Numbered from the stretch's first letter, positions 41,601-54,000 are shown. The stretch is 64,000 nt of DNA from Taeniopygia guttata (GCF_048771995.1 NC_133030.1:54096001-54160000), one strand, 5' to 3'. Numbers and translations: made by a program. The notes: generated by a model from the letters alone, not told the origin.

Positions 41601-44600
41601 TCTGCAGTCTCAAATGCTGGCAGTAAAAGCAGTGTCATGGATGGTGCCATTGCTTCTGGCGTTAGTAAATTTGCAACCTTGTCGCTACACGATCGGAAGG
41701 AAAGACACCATGAGAAAGATCACAAGAGAAACCATAGCATGGGACATATATCTAGCAAGAGCAGTGACAAACTGAACCTAGTTACTAAAACCAAAACGGA
41801 CCCAGCTAAAACTTTGGGAACACCTCTCTGTCCCCGAATGGAAGATGTTCCCTTGTTAGAGCCTCTTATCTGTAAAAAGATAGCACATGAAAGACTGACT
41901 GTGTTAATTTTTCTTGAAGACTGTATAGTCACTGCTTGTCAGGAGGGATTTATTTGCACATGGGCAAGGCCTGGTAAAGTGGTAAGTTTTAATCCTTAAT
42001 GCTGCATCAAAGAGCTAGAACTCTGAATAGATAGTTTTCTTGAAATATAATGAATGTTGAATATAAAATTTCTTTATGCTTAATGTAAAAAAAAATATCC
42101 TCAGAGCCATACTTTTGGATACTGCATGCCATATTTCTGAATGATTTGAAGTGTCTTGGATACAATTATTAAATATAGTTGCCTTCCAGCAGAAGAAATA
42201 AATACTGTGCATCTAAACTATTGATCAGTGTTCTTATACTTAAGCATAACCACAATATGGTGAAAGCTATTTATGTAAAATTGAAGTAAAACATGTCAAA
42301 CACTAAAATAATCATAATCCTTCTAATGTTTTCTAAAAGATAAGCACTCCCAATGAGAGTAGCTTATGAAAAGCTGCTGCTTCTAAGTCTAATGAGAAAC
42401 GTGAGCCTCTGAAAAAAGTGAAGACCAAAGTGTTTTATTCCTCCATACTTTTCTGTGGTGGCCTGCCATTAATGTGAAACCACTTCTTATTAAAACATCA
42501 GCCATTTTATGCACAGATTTGTGAGCCCTGTACTGACTGTAGTTTATACTCTTAAATTGTGAATCAGTATTATCAAGGAACTCTAATTATAGCCAGGTTT
42601 TGATTTATGTATTTAAGTTAGGAAAAGTCCTGCAAGCTTTCTCTCAGTAGTTTCAGTGTTCTGTTCCTGTCAGGTTTGTTAAGGCAGTTCAACCACTGCA
42701 AGCTCGTGTTTTTGATGGCACCTGTTCCATCAGCTGAACCTACATTAGTCTATTACTAGTTTTCACTCTTGTTGTTGATGCACTTGAACACCTATAGTAT
42801 TTTATTTTTCTTCTGTCCAATGTATAGATAGCTGAATTTTGACTGAAGCTAAATGTGGTGATTCTTACATTAAAAAGTACTTTGTGCTACAATAGCTCTG
42901 CTTGCCAGCAACAGTTCAAAGGAATACAGCTATGAAAACATTTTCAGAGTTGATCTGAGAAAAAGGACCATTATTTTTGTCAAAATTTCTGAAAAGGGAT
43001 GTAGATTATCACCTGAAGTAAGACAAATGGTCTGGTAATACCTGAATAATGCCATGTTGAGCAGCGTAATGCAAATCTGTCATTTGTTAGATTTTAACCA
43101 TTTGGTTCATAAATCTGACTTTTGAAGTAGAGGTACTGTATATATTTAGATACCACATCTTCATTACTATAAACTTGTAAGTAAAACTCAGTTTTTTTTC
43201 TTAAAATTGTTTGTATAATGTAGGCTTCTTTGAGATCTTACCAAATTTGTCACAACATATATATGAGTTAAAATCAGTGTCTGTTCTGTAACTTAATGCA
43301 TATTTAAAGGTTGAATCTAAAACTTAAAATTGAAAACTCCTTTATGGGAGAAGGGAGGAGCTTGTTATCTAAAAGTATTTCTTTGCCTGAGAACCACAAA
43401 TCCAGCATTAATTTAAAAAAAAATAAACCACTCCCTTAAAACACTAAATTATTTAAAATGTTAGCTCAAAATGAAAGTATTAAAGCAATTATACTTCCGT
43501 GACTCAGTGCACTTCACATCATACTAATTACAGCAGTGCCTCAGATTGCTATTGTGAGCTACATTTTCTTTGTGTTCTAAAACTCCTTTGAACACTATTA
43601 AACACTACACTGTCACATTTATTTTTCAGTGGCTGAGGTGGGTTTTGTTAGACTGAGTATAACTTAAATATTTTTGTGTATTGACTTTGATTTGGAATAT
43701 GACATTTCAAATATTTCAGAGATAAAGTATGCAGTACCAAAAATCAGGATTTATGTATTGGCCAATATGGAAAACTTTAACTACAGGTAAGTAATTTTCA
43801 TGCTGAAGTTATCACTTTCAAAATTAATATATTGCACACTGATGTAAATGCCATATTCTTTAGGATGTATTTACTTAGAAATTTACAAATTAATTTGTTT
43901 TTCTGATTTCACTTGCATTTCTAGTGAGCTCACTCTGCTGGTAAAATTAAATTTTGGTGGCATGTTTACAGGGCTTTATTAGGAAAATACTTGTGCCAGA
44001 AGGACGTTATGAGCATCCTTTTTGTTTATAGGAAAGCACTTAATTTTATTTAATGAGAATTGTCAAAGTATAAAACACTCATGGTGATGTCTTTCTTACT
44101 GGGTTATATACCATCATTTCTGTTCCACCAACTGTTTTATCCTAGGATGTCCCATTACTCTGGGGTTTGAAGTTGCTATTTCTAGTCTTCCTTTGACATA
44201 TGGCTCCCCAAGTGATCTTAAAGCTCTGTCACTTTTTTGTCTGCCAACTCTATAGACTGAAAGCCTCTGAATCTTGCTGCTGCTTCCATCATTGCCTCAG
44301 AAGGCCTTCATTAATTTGATGCCACTGCTAGCCTAAAGAAAGAATTGGATGGAAAAGCAAAGGAGGCTTGCAGTGTCTAATGTGATTTCCATTGAGCCAG
44401 TGCTACCTCTCCCTCTCATTTCCAACAGCCATCAAAATGTGTGCTGAATAATTTGACAGTGTATGACAAATTCTGTTTATTTTTCTGGTTGGGCTTGTGC
44501 TGCCCTGAGTGGAAAATAAATCCAGAAGTGTCCCTTCAGCCATGATCCCTGTGATAGTTGATAGTCTGTACAGTGCTGACATTGTCCTGACTGTTTATAA

Positions 44601-47600
44601 ACTTTCCAAATTACTGCTTCGGTGTGTACAAAATCATACCTTGAGCTTCCTCACGGGATGTACCGTTCTTGCATTGCACTTCAGAACTGCTCTGCCAGCT
44701 CCCAGTCAGTGAAGTGAAGTGAATGGCAAAATTCAATTAGAAACAAGTTGGATGAGGCTCAGGGTTCATTAGTTCCAATTTTTAATTCTTTTTTTATTTT
44801 CTTTTTTTTGTGAGCTGGTTTCTGTGAAAGAAGGTTCAGGACGGTCAGAAAAATAGGTTGCCTTAATGAGAGTATGAGCTTTTCTTCTCAACATGGTGAC
44901 AATTAGCTGTTGTCTGTCACCCCTTTCTTTCCCAGGCCCTGATGGGAAACCTTAACCGGATTACAGAACTGATGGATTAATCTCAAAATATAGAAACAGA
45001 ATTTGGAAGGAACAAAAGTAACTTTATTGTGCTATCTTTATAGTTACGTCAAACTGAATTACAGGATCTGTAGAAGTAATTAAAAAAACCCCAACAAAAG
45101 CAACCCACAAAACCCCAAAGTGGTACTTGGATATGCAAAATAACTTTTCTCTGAACTCAGTGGTCAGAGTAGCTACTTATGTGATTTCTGTGTTGACTTC
45201 AGAACTGACTGTTCTGTACAGCGGCTCCATTTTAAGTGAGTGAAAGTTGCCGGTGAGTTCCCTGTGTCAGAAAGCTCAAGGTAAGATTGGCCAGAAGCAC
45301 CCCCAGGTGAAATGGCAGTGTATAACCTAGCAAGAGAAACATCCTACCACTTTGTAAAACAAATGCACGTGGAATTTATTTATTTGACTTACTGTACAGG
45401 AAAACTTAGACTTAAATTATAACATCCTTGAATTTTCTAGTTAACTACAATTGTAGTACAGTATCATGTTTTAGTATGACTTCTGTTTTAGTGAAAGTAC
45501 TTAAACATTCATGTACTATATTTGAGTGAGACAAGCAGCTATACATACTAATTCTTCCTCAGTGGAAAGGAGCATTTCATCATTACAATTGAAGTTCAAT
45601 TGCTGGTATTTAAGTACTATCAAATAGATTTCTTTCAACGTGATACGGTATCTGTATAAACTTCAGGGATGATTATAGTTAAACTGAAACACAGCTATAC
45701 AACTTCAGGTTACCATGCTAAAATTTGAAGCTTTCTGTAATGTGCATAGTAGCAAAGTTGCACATGGCATACCCACATTATCAGGGTGAATTGAACCTAG
45801 AGTACACTGGTGTGATATTTATAGCAAGGTATGTGTGTGTGCGTGTGTGAGGAGGTGTGACAAGTGGCTCCAGTAAAGCCAGGAGAGATCATAACCCTGT
45901 AAAGGCTTTATGATGAGGATTTCTGGATTAGGAAATAACATGACTTTTACTAAACACTTTCTAGAAAACCCATGTTCTGAATTATCACCTCTTAAAATTT
46001 GAGTATGTACTTGGAATGACTGTATATGTCTGCCCCTTTAACAATATAAAACTACTAAATTAATATTTAAAATGCTGGCCTGCTTATGTTACAATAATAA
46101 AATTTGTGTCAGTTAATTTACTGTCAATTTACATGTAAAGATTAAACTATTTTTTCTGCATTTTATGATTCTGTATACTGGAGTTTGTTAAAGATTGACA
46201 TGTTAGGTGATACTGTACAAAATTGTATTGACTACCTTTAGTGAAAATCAAAAGTAAAATTCATATGTATTTCCTTTTTACACTTCCATCTAATTTCTTG
46301 ACAACATGAATAAATTTCATAGAGCCTTTCTAACATGAACTATTGTTAATTTAACTGTTGCAATAATTAAGCTTTAAGAAGTATTGTTGGTATATTTATA
46401 ATTTTAAGAAGATCATGTTTGTTTCATACTGCTTATTTTTAGCTGTTCTATTGTCACTGTTACAGCTGAAGAACTTTACTAAATACTTGACATTACAAAA
46501 TAACTTGCTGGGGTTGTCCTCTGTATACTGATGTTAAATAAAAATGTGTGATTGAACTGTAAATGTAGATAACTTTCAATAGTCCTTTCCACATTTGAGT
46601 TTTAATTTATCTTGCAGTGCTTAGGTGGTCTTGTGCTCTCACACTGTGCTGAACAAATGGCCACAATGAAACTGTTAATGTGCCATGCTTTAAAGTGAGA
46701 AGTTGATCACATCTGTAACCTGTTCTGAGAAAATGTTCCAATTTGTCTCAAGACTATGCAGATGTTTTGATGTTTAAAGCTTGCTGATAAGGTCATGACT
46801 CAAGGTAGCTATTTTTTTTAGGACTAGAGTAACATTAAACAGAATACTTACCAAACCACTTTTCAAACTTGTTTAAACTCAGATTCAGCAGAACACAGAC
46901 ATGGCTGTATCTAGATTCTCTCTGCACACCTGTCCGGTAGGAGCTGGGGCAGAGTGTCGTCATTCCTTCTAGGACTCTACAGGAGCTCTTTCCTCTGTGG
47001 ACTCTGGTGCAGGGTATGTTCTTTATTCCAGCTTTAGATCTTGGTGTTTACCTAATGATTGCTGAATTTACAGCCCTGAGGATATGGCTCATAGAGATGA
47101 TTCAAGCATTTTCTGTCTAGAAGAAAATAGTCTAGAATGAAACTCATCTAAACTAAAATAAACTAGTCTAAAACTTTGGCTGCAAAATTTCTGGGAGCAA
47201 ATATAGGTGAAGACTTCAGATGTTGTCCTTCCTTTTGAGGGGTTAGGCGTTATCTCACCTTTGCAGTGGTGATTCTTTGTTAACAAAGAAAAGCCAAACA
47301 AATGCTATCTACTGAGGTGTTTCAGAGGCATTTTTGAGGCACTTCAGCGTGAAAGTGAGTTACTTTGGGTCCAGTCTGACAGGGAGGACTCTTGTTTGTC
47401 TCTTATGCAAACATATTCTGTAGACTAACGCTGAGGCAATCATCTTATATAAACTTGAGAACTTTGTGGTACTTCAAAGGTATTGATTGGCCATTGTGAC
47501 AATCTATACATACAACATAGATGCGTATTTAAGAACAGGGGCTAGTGAAAGGAAAAATGAAACGTGCTTGAATGCTTCTGGAACATCCAGTTATATCCAA

Positions 47601-50600
47601 TCATGCAGGAACTGGTTGGTCAAACCAGTTTTGCCATAGTCAGTGTGAGCCTGAAACAAAACCCAGCTTCCACAGGTTTTGTGGTCAGAGAAGGTATTTG
47701 GCAAAGTATGTCTTGAAACATGAAAGTGTCATTTTACTTGCCTTTAATAATGTTGCACAAACTTCTCAAGGAAATAACTTTTAGGATCATATTATTTTCT
47801 GGGTTTTGAAGCTGGATTTTAGGTAGGTGCTGCTCAACCATATCAAACCCATCTGGCTCCTTTCTTCTGCTAAGACTACAGTCACTTTACAGCTAACTCA
47901 CACGGAGTTGCCTTAAGTCACATGCTTTTCCCTAAGGTTTTCCCTGGTTTATCTCAATTTCATTATTTTCTAAACTGAAAATTTTACACCTTACTGATTT
48001 TTGTAGTTTGAGGAAAGTTGAGAAACAACAGTTTATACGCCTGTGAGCCCTTACCACTTGAATGAAGCTTAAGGTCCTATTTTTTGAGTCAGGTTTCTGC
48101 TGGCAAAAGCCTTTTTGCATTTTCAAGCACCCAAATAGTTGCATCTTCATTTTTTTTCCTCTTGGACCTGCATATCTTCCATTCACCTAATGCCACTGGA
48201 CAGATGTTTAGTTACTGATGGTTTTCTATCAGCCGTGAATTTGTTTTTGTAGATGGTGACTTGTGTTAAGAGAAAATCTCTTTATATACACAGAAGAGCA
48301 GTTGCAAGTGAAACCCTAAAGGTGCTACAGTCTTTCATAAGGTCTGGTGTCAAATGGTTTATGTATTTACACTTTTGTGAAATGTTCTCAGAACAGAGGG
48401 GAGAAAAAGGCAAAGGGAATACAAATTTAAAAGCCCATTTAGTGAACTCACAAACTGTGTAAAGACAGGCATCAGCTTTGCTGTATCCCTGTAAATCCCA
48501 TACAAAATATTTCTCTGTAGCATGTTATGTGTGAATTCATGCATGAATGAACAGTATGTGGTTTCCTCAGCATTTTCATTAAATTAATTTTATTACTCCA
48601 TTAGACATTAATATGTGATTTAGTGAGTATATACAGTTCAAAACCTTTGCTGGTAAACACTTACTCATTTGGATAAAGAACTTGAAGATTTTGTTCATGC
48701 AAATTTTAAAACCAATTCAGCTGATTAAACTACAGAATTTTAAACAAATGTGAGAAATCTCACTTTGGTTTTGGTGTATTATTGCTCAAACAATGTAATG
48801 GCCCATGGGCTCTTTTCTGAAGCAAAGCTTCAGTCCATATTACTTTGTAATTCTAGTTACGTAGTAGCCCTAATTACTTCAGGAATATCACAGTTCTGGA
48901 CAAGAATAAACTACTCCGGCAATAGTAGAAATGGTTTAACAAACCAATACCACTCTTGTATGGGCATTTGTTAATTCCATATTTTAACTGGTTTCATTGC
49001 ATTAATGAAGTGCACTATGAGACTTATTTTTTTTTACATTGGATTGTTTGTTATGTTGGACCCTTTATTTTTAATACCTTTCAATTTCACACCAGAAATT
49101 AGAAAGATGAGCAGAGTTTGATGTCCAGCATGTTCTGAGTGCCAGCAGAGCTGTTTCCCTGAAGGAGACACGCACTTTTTGTGTCCTGCATGTCCAAACT
49201 TGCTGTTTATTATCTAGATTAGTAAAACTGTATGACTGCACCTCTGGCTCCAATTAAACCTCTTCTAATTTAAATTAAGAAAATATTAACTTAGTTGCTC
49301 CTGTTGACTTTTTTCCCATTTATTACTGTAATATCTTCCTGATTTTTTTTTTTTTTAATACAGCAATTGCATGCTGATCTTTCATAGTTTCTGTTGTGAA
49401 ACCTTATGTTTCATGTCTTTTGAAAGAAGCCCCAGACTTTTGTCTGGATTGTATGTAGAATTTTTAAAAATATACCCACCCCTCTCCTCACAATCCCATA
49501 AATGGGGAGGAGGGTTTGTGTTCGTGCTGCTGCAGTGAACTGACCCCAGCAAATGAGTGCCACGAACCTCGGGTGCAAATGGCCTTCCTGATTCTATTTG
49601 TTATGGCTTTTCATTCCTACCCATGCCAGCGTATTTTTACCAGATGTGTAAAGTCTTGTGTGTTTCAGGAAGTCAGAGAATGCATGGATAAACAGGATGG
49701 CCCTAGCAGCTAGAGCTGAAGCAGTCTGTGTTCAATACTCACAGCACTGACTTAGGAAAAATGACCCCATCCTCTGAAAGCTGCATTGCTCAGCTGTGGA
49801 GTGTCCCGTTAAGATGACAACAGCTACCTCTCTGAGGTTGGGATGAATATTGTTTTGCTGAATTCCTGTCTTGGATCTCATTACTATTCCATATCCCATG
49901 CCTGCTAGACTCATATGCTGACAAAATACTACTGCTAATAAAACACTACAATTATTTACAAAACTTTGAACAGTGTCTTAATTTCTTCCTGCTGCTTGCT
50001 CAGTGGGATCTGTTTGTCCTTAAGCCTGAAGCTGCTGCACCACCTGGCAGAGCTGCAGCTGTTGTGGCTCTGCTCTTCCATGTTTCCTGCCACAGCTGTT
50101 AAACGGGCTGACTTGGCTGTTGCTCTAATAAATTGCTGCAGCTTTTGTTCCATCTTTCCCCACCTGATAGACTGGGTGGTTCCATCACAGAAAGCACTAC
50201 ACTCATGGCTTTCTTCTTTCTTTACAGGCAGGAGCTTTATATATTTTTTTCATTACCTTACGCATAGTATTCTTCCAAAGAATGTAACTACAACTGTTCC
50301 AATCCCACACCCTTTGTATCACAGATGAGACTTAACTGTGAACTTTTGTATCAAAGCAGTAACTTTATTTGAACCCTCAGTTGCTTTCCTTAGGTTGTTT
50401 TCCTCTGTCTCCTGTGTTACACTGAACACAACCACATGAATAGCCTTGCTTGGAAGGCTCTGATACAAGGGCAAAATGCTGCAGAATTTTTGTTTTAATC
50501 AGGACCAACTGAGAACTTGCCACCCTCAGTGAAACTTACGTGCCTAAAAACCAAATTCATACTCTTGCTTTTCTTGTATGAACATTTAAGTTGTCTTCTG

Positions 50601-53094
50601 CAATCAAGTACTTGGAAGAACTCAAACTTTCTGGTCTTTCCCCTGGGAGTGAATTTCTGAACAGCATCATAGCCTAGTCCAAGTTTTAAGGCAGTACTTG
50701 CATACATTTGTTCCATCTGCAGAAGCACAAGGATATTGGCCTCGAGTTCATTTCCACTTTGGGGTTCCTCTGGCTTGCCTGCTCAGAGTTGCAGAATTAA
50801 TTCAGAGCAAAGACTGAAATACAAGGAATTCCTAGTACTCACTGAAAGCCATCTGCACTGAGCTGCTGCTCTTCAAAGCAGGGAGCATTCACTGCCTATG
50901 AGATGTAACCAGGGCTGACTCCTTGTTCCTAATCTTGGAACTTGTATTCTAGAGTGGCTGGTAATTCACAGGGAATAAGGCACCACACTGAATTTCGTAT
51001 GTGCTGCCAGTTTCTAGAAGAATCCTAGGAAAATAAATTCATTTTGTTTCCCAAGAATTGGTTGTGTTACAATGTAAATCCAATGCTAGAATAAGGCTTA
51101 TTTCTCCTGTATAGGGTGGTTATGAGCCTGTTGAAAAAGACTTGTCGTTATGCCATCCCTCGAGCTTCCTGTGTGCTTATAAAGCACATATTTGCATATG
51201 AACAGTTTGGATTGCTGATTTAATTAGACTGAAAATAATACCTTTGGACGTCTTTTTCCAGGGTACTTCAAAGTTGCTTAGTGGATGTAATCTTCTGACA
51301 AGAAAGACCTTCCAGTTGCTGCTGGATTTAATAGACTTGTGAAGAATGCTTCAGTAATGAACTAGTGAATTCTGATTCAACCTTGTCACTTTCCAACAAA
51401 ACTTCCCTGGTAAAAATTTCAGAAGTGCTTCAGTGGCTTGTTTGCTCTAAAGTTCTGCCTTCTTTCACCATCTATAGTCCATAAGTGATAACTAGGAAAC
51501 TTTTTGTTCTCATGAAATATGCAGGCTCTTTGCACATCCTGAATGTCAAGTGTAAAGAACAATCCACTTCAGTCTACCTCAACAGTCTTTGAATCAGATA
51601 TTCCCTGCATAAACAAATACAAATAAAGGTATTCAGGTTCCTTCAGGTGAGGTCTATGGAAGGCACTAAGTACCAAATGCTTTGTTATTTATAAATGTCA
51701 TATGGGCCACATGCAAATACAGTCTGCATAAATCTGCAAACTGTCCAGGTTCATGATGTGTCTGAAATGATCAGATCGTGTTTTAAAAAGAAGGGCTTTG
51801 GTTTTAACAGAAGTTTGATGATTTGAATCCAGTCTGGCCCTCTTTCCCCTCTTTCCACCTCTTCTGAGGTCAGGGTTTACTTGCATCATCATGACCTCTC
51901 AGTTCTTGGATCCAAGTTTGAAAGAGCTCCTGTAGATTCTGATGAAGTGACATAATTCTGTCTTCTGTCTGTATGCTAATTGCTGCCTGATCTTGTCTAG
52001 TTTGATGGATCTGAGTCCCAGGATCTTAATTTGGAGGTAAGAATGTAAGTTGGGAGCTGCTTAGAGGAGTTGCTGAAAGTGCATTTATCATACCTATAAG
52101 GTGAGGAGTTGCATGGGGATACTTGCTGGTGTGCTTCCAGCTGCCAGTGTGCTTCCATCTGCCAGCATGCTCCTTGGCCTGCTGGCACTCAGTACAACTA
52201 ACTAATGACCTTATAAGAAGGCTAAATTGTATTTTGACAATAAGCTTTTCCTAAATAAGCCTGATAAAGTTACTTTTACATGAATTATTAAAAAGGGGCT
52301 ACTGTGCATAAATCTGAAATGGAGTCTGTCCATTGGTACCCATAGGTTTCATCCATAAGGTGTAGTTGCTTTAATCCAGAGCAGCAGCCTCTGTGTAGTG
52401 AGGGGCACTGTGCAGTTGTGGGGCTGTGTGTGAAATAAGTATCTTGATTCGAATGGCAGGGCAGTTAGAAGAGCTGGTACCAAGTTTTCCCGAGTGTGAA
52501 CTTAAATTGTAACAGGAAATCTCTACTGAACTCTTTTCAGTGTTTCATTCTGTTTTAAAATTACCAAAACAAATATTTGGTTAGACAATCTATTTTTCTA
52601 TTCAAACCTTGCAATAATCAATCACATATAGGAGATGGAGCGTTTCCCTGTATCAGGTCAGGTGTCAAACATATTGATATTGAAATAGGTTTTTTTGACA
52701 CCACCCCAGTAAAATGCTGATCACTTTTTTGGTGTGTGATTTTTAAAGTTTCACAATTCACTATGACTCCAAGTGCAAGGTAGATTAAACCAAATGCTGG
52801 GATCAGATCCATTCCGTGTCATAAACGCACACATTTCTTCCTGTCTGAGAGCTCTTTGTGCGCTGCTTGGCTGAGGTCGTGGTGGCTTAGAGCCTTTGTA
52901 GGAGAGAAGGTGCTGATGTCTGAAGTAATAAGCAAGTGTTGGTAAAAATCAACTGTACTCATTGTAGGTTCAGGTCAAGAACTTTTTAAAATTCATGTCA
53001 GGTTCTCTTGCTGGATTAATGTAAACTGCTTTGTTTGCAGGGTTTATTGTCATCCCAAAACCAGGCCAATTCTCCAAGTGGAACTGTAGTATAG
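8381..53094 (+). CDS. WDR20: WDR20, WD-repeat cofactor of USP12/USP46 (whole coding span)
   Basis: The spliced coding sequence is 8381-8629, 35942-36124 and 40704-41999 (575 residues), or the first two joined to 40704-41981 and 53041-53094 (587 residues). I recall human isoforms of about 569 and 581 residues. The product matches vertebrate WDR20 almost residue for residue, with only scattered substitutions. WDR20 is a WD40 beta-propeller protein that binds USP12 and USP46 together with WDR48/UAF1 and stimulates their deubiquitinase activity; this role is family knowledge, not read from the DNA. All exon junctions are phase 0 with AG/GT borders. The WD blades lie mostly at residues 145-320. 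A Ser/Asn/Pro-rich linker runs from about 330 to 510, and a final WD-like segment closes the protein. No frame break is present, so the gene appears functional. Confidence 0.97.
11453..11605 (+). other. Exon-like block in WDR20 intron 1 (candidate cryptic or poison exon)
   Basis: This 153-bp block is bounded by ATTTCCAG and AAAAAG followed by GTACTT, and it is less AT-rich than its surroundings. In one frame it stays open right across, reading NLDPSKALGGEVRSGS and onward. In the phase set by WDR20 exon 1 it would add 34 codons (VTLILPRHLVEKLDP and onward) and then a TAG. I do not recognise the peptide. It could be an unproductive alternative exon, an old insertion, or chance. The upstream pyrimidine tract is weak. 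Confidence 0.25.
18619..19591 (+). mobile_element. Old avian endogenous retrovirus LTR (appears solo)
   Basis: About 970 bp resembles, along its whole length, an avian endogenous retrovirus LTR type I recall from bird genomes. It starts near GTAACACC, has a long region of GGAG/CAGG-rich near-repeats, then a poly-A signal context (TAATAAATTCAGTTAATTTC at about 19418-19440). A U5-like end closes with CAGCCAGGGTCAACTCACCA. No gag, pol or env-like coding lies beside it, so it reads as a solo LTR. It is clearly diverged and so probably ancient; the exact family and the target-site duplication are not certain. Confidence 0.65.
31005..31090 (-). mobile_element. CR1 LINE fragment, 3' region
   Basis: The text GTTCAGGTGGGAAGGAACCT, then a stretch like CCAGTCTAACCTGCCCC and a GATCAGATCAA end, matches the reverse complement of a CR1 3' terminus. 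It sits in WDR20 intron 1, opposite in orientation to the gene. Confidence 0.65.
35942..36124 (+). CDS. WDR20: WDR20 coding exon 2
   Basis: This 183-nt exon encodes residues 84-144, beginning AADLSKPIDKRIYKG and ending KKETSKLFNEE. It is preceded by a pyrimidine-rich tract ending TTTGCAG and followed by the strong donor GTAAGT. Both borders are phase 0. The peptide contains an early propeller strand (VSLLVGFSAGQVQLID) and matches vertebrate WDR20 essentially throughout. Confidence 0.97.
36125..40703 (+). other. WDR20: WDR20 intron 2 (4.6 kb)
   Basis: AT-rich intron running from GTAAGT to TTTTCCACAG. Nothing beyond short homopolymers, such as a G8 run near 39646, is supported. The short open frames in it show no family similarity. 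Confidence 0.9.
40704..41999 (+). CDS. WDR20: WDR20 coding exon 3 (main exon, short-tail stop)
   Basis: This exon encodes residues 145-575, starting RLIDKSRVTCVKWVPG after the acceptor TTTTCCACAG. WD-type blades are visible, for example FAFSPDGKFLACVSQDG and CWSPDGKYIVTGGEDD. An acidic SDEDF patch (about residue 331), a Ser/Gly/Asn-rich linker, a PPPLPRSNSLP proline patch (about 432) and a basic His/Lys stretch follow. The blade near the C terminus (LIFLEDCIVTACQEGFICTW) completes the protein. The linker GSGGTNPGSNGNS looks a few residues longer than the human form I recall, which accounts for the slightly greater length. Without splicing at 41981/41982 the frame ends VVSFNP-stop at 41999. 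With splicing it ends after Val at 41981. Confidence 0.97.
   Translation, partial: RLIDKSRVTCVKWVPGSESLFLVAHSSGNMYLYNVEHTCGTTAPHYQLLKQGESFAVHTCKSKSTRNPLLKWTVGEGALNEFAFSPDGKFLACVSQDGFLRVFNFDSVELHGTMKSYFGGLLCVCWSPDGKYIVTGGEDDLVTVWSFVDCRVIARGHGHKSWVSVVAFDPYTTSVEESDPMEFSGSDEDFQDLHFGRDRANSTQSRLSKRNSTDSRPVSVTYRFGSVGQDTQLCLWDLTEDILFPHQPLSRARTHTNVMNATSPPAGSGGTNPGSNGNSITTPGNSVPPPLPRSNSLPHSAVSNAGSKSSVMDGAIASGVSKFATLSLHDRKERHHEKDHKRNHSMGHISSKSSDKLNLVTKTKTDPAKTLGTPLCPRMEDVPLLEPLICKKIAHERLTVLIFLEDCIVTACQEGFICTWARPGKVVSFNP
42000..46560 (+). other. WDR20: Probable long 3' UTR of the short-tail WDR20 isoform, also intron 3
   Basis: After the stop at 41999 there is no coding signal for 11 kb. An early AATAAA lies at about 42196. 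A better-looking poly-A site lies at 46537-46542 (AATAAA followed by TGTGTG and a T/G-rich tail). If the latter is used, the 3' UTR is about 4.5 kb. When exon 3 splices to 53041, this same stretch is removed as intron. The true cleavage sites need transcript data. Confidence 0.45.
46537..46542 (+). terminator. Candidate poly-A signal, WDR20 short-tail isoform
   Basis: AATAAA with TGTGTG a few bases downstream and then further TG-rich sequence, a plausible cleavage/polyadenylation element. Other AATAAA hexamers occur nearby, so use is not certain. Confidence 0.4.
46561..53040 (+). other. WDR20: Distal WDR20 intron 3 sequence
   Basis: AT-rich non-coding DNA between the candidate proximal poly-A site and the alternative last exon. 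Open frames up to about 120 codons (for example 49966-50328) are isolated, overlap on both strands and have no recognisable family. No repeats beyond a T-rich run near 49348 were identified. Confidence 0.75.
53041..53094 (+). CDS. WDR20: WDR20 alternative last coding exon (long-tail isoform)
   Basis: After the acceptor TTTGTTTGCAG, 18 codons read GLLSSQNQANSPSGTVV and then TAG. Joined in phase 0 to exon 3 ending at 41981, this gives the alternative WDR20 C terminus known in mammals, and the 12-residue length difference between isoforms agrees. The exon is too short to appear as an open frame by itself. It lies 11 kb beyond the short-tail stop, so the two isoforms must use different polyadenylation sites. 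Confidence 0.92.
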   Translation, partial: GLLSSQNQANSPSGTVV

Positions 53095-54000
53095 CCATCA
53101 CACTACTGCTAGCAAATCTCTGAACGCAGGACAAGAAGTAATGACAGTGGAACCAGGAGCTGTTCTTCAGGCAAAGAGCATCACAAATTATAATGTGGCA
53201 GAGTGTAAACATGGAATTATGTGAATCACATAGTGACTTGCAAAGGACAAATGTAAGGAGTTCTCACTACAGCTGATCCTGCTAGGCTGCTCACCCAAGG
53301 AAGAGTTTGCATTGGAGAAAAAGCAAAAAGCTTCCTTTAGTACTGCAGGAAAAAGTAGTAACATTTTTGTTTTCTTTATACTTTTCGAGTCCAGTGTAAT
53401 TTAATCTCTCTATAAATATATAAATAAAAGATATAAATATATATATATAGTGTAAAATAAGATATGTTTCTTAAATTCAAGTAAGTTCAATGGTTAAACT
53501 AGTACTTCACCATTGTTTATTTTGCACTGATTTTTTTAACTAGAGATGGCTAGAAGACAGCCTGGAATGCACTCATGGAAAATGAAAGTCATTACTTTCT
53601 GGCTTCAAAATGTTTTTCAGGAAGATGGATGCTGCAATCATAGATTTTTTTTTAAAACAAAATTGTTTTGCACTTAAATAGTTTAATGCTTATAGAGAAT
53701 TACTTTAAAACTGGTGTCCAGACACCAGAGAAACTATGTTGTGGAGAAAAGATCCTTTGTATCTATTAAACATTTATTTTAATATTGTTGTTTCCAACTG
53801 CAATCAGCTCTGTATTATATGTATAAATAATGTAATTCAGTGATGGGGGATGGGAGTAATGGATCATTACACTAGAAATTCTCATTCATTTAAGAAAGTG
53901 ATATTTCTAATTCAGAAAATACATATTAAACTATCTTGAATATGCATTTTTGTTTACTTTCTGTTCAAATCCAATCATTTTTGATGTAACCAATTCTTTG
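53095..54000 (+). other. WDR20: 3' UTR of the long-tail WDR20 isoform (end uncertain)
   Basis: The sequence after TAG 53092-53094 is AT-rich, with an AT microsatellite at about 53410-53450 that contains AATAAA at 53423-53428. ATTAAA-type hexamers follow at about 53766 and 53926. One of these probably ends the transcript; the right edge given is an estimate. Confidence 0.5.
53410..53450 (+). repeat. AT-rich microsatellite
   Basis: Short TATAAATATA-type and TATATATATA tracts lie in the probable WDR20 3' UTR. They overlap a candidate poly-A hexamer at 53423-53428. Confidence 0.8.
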
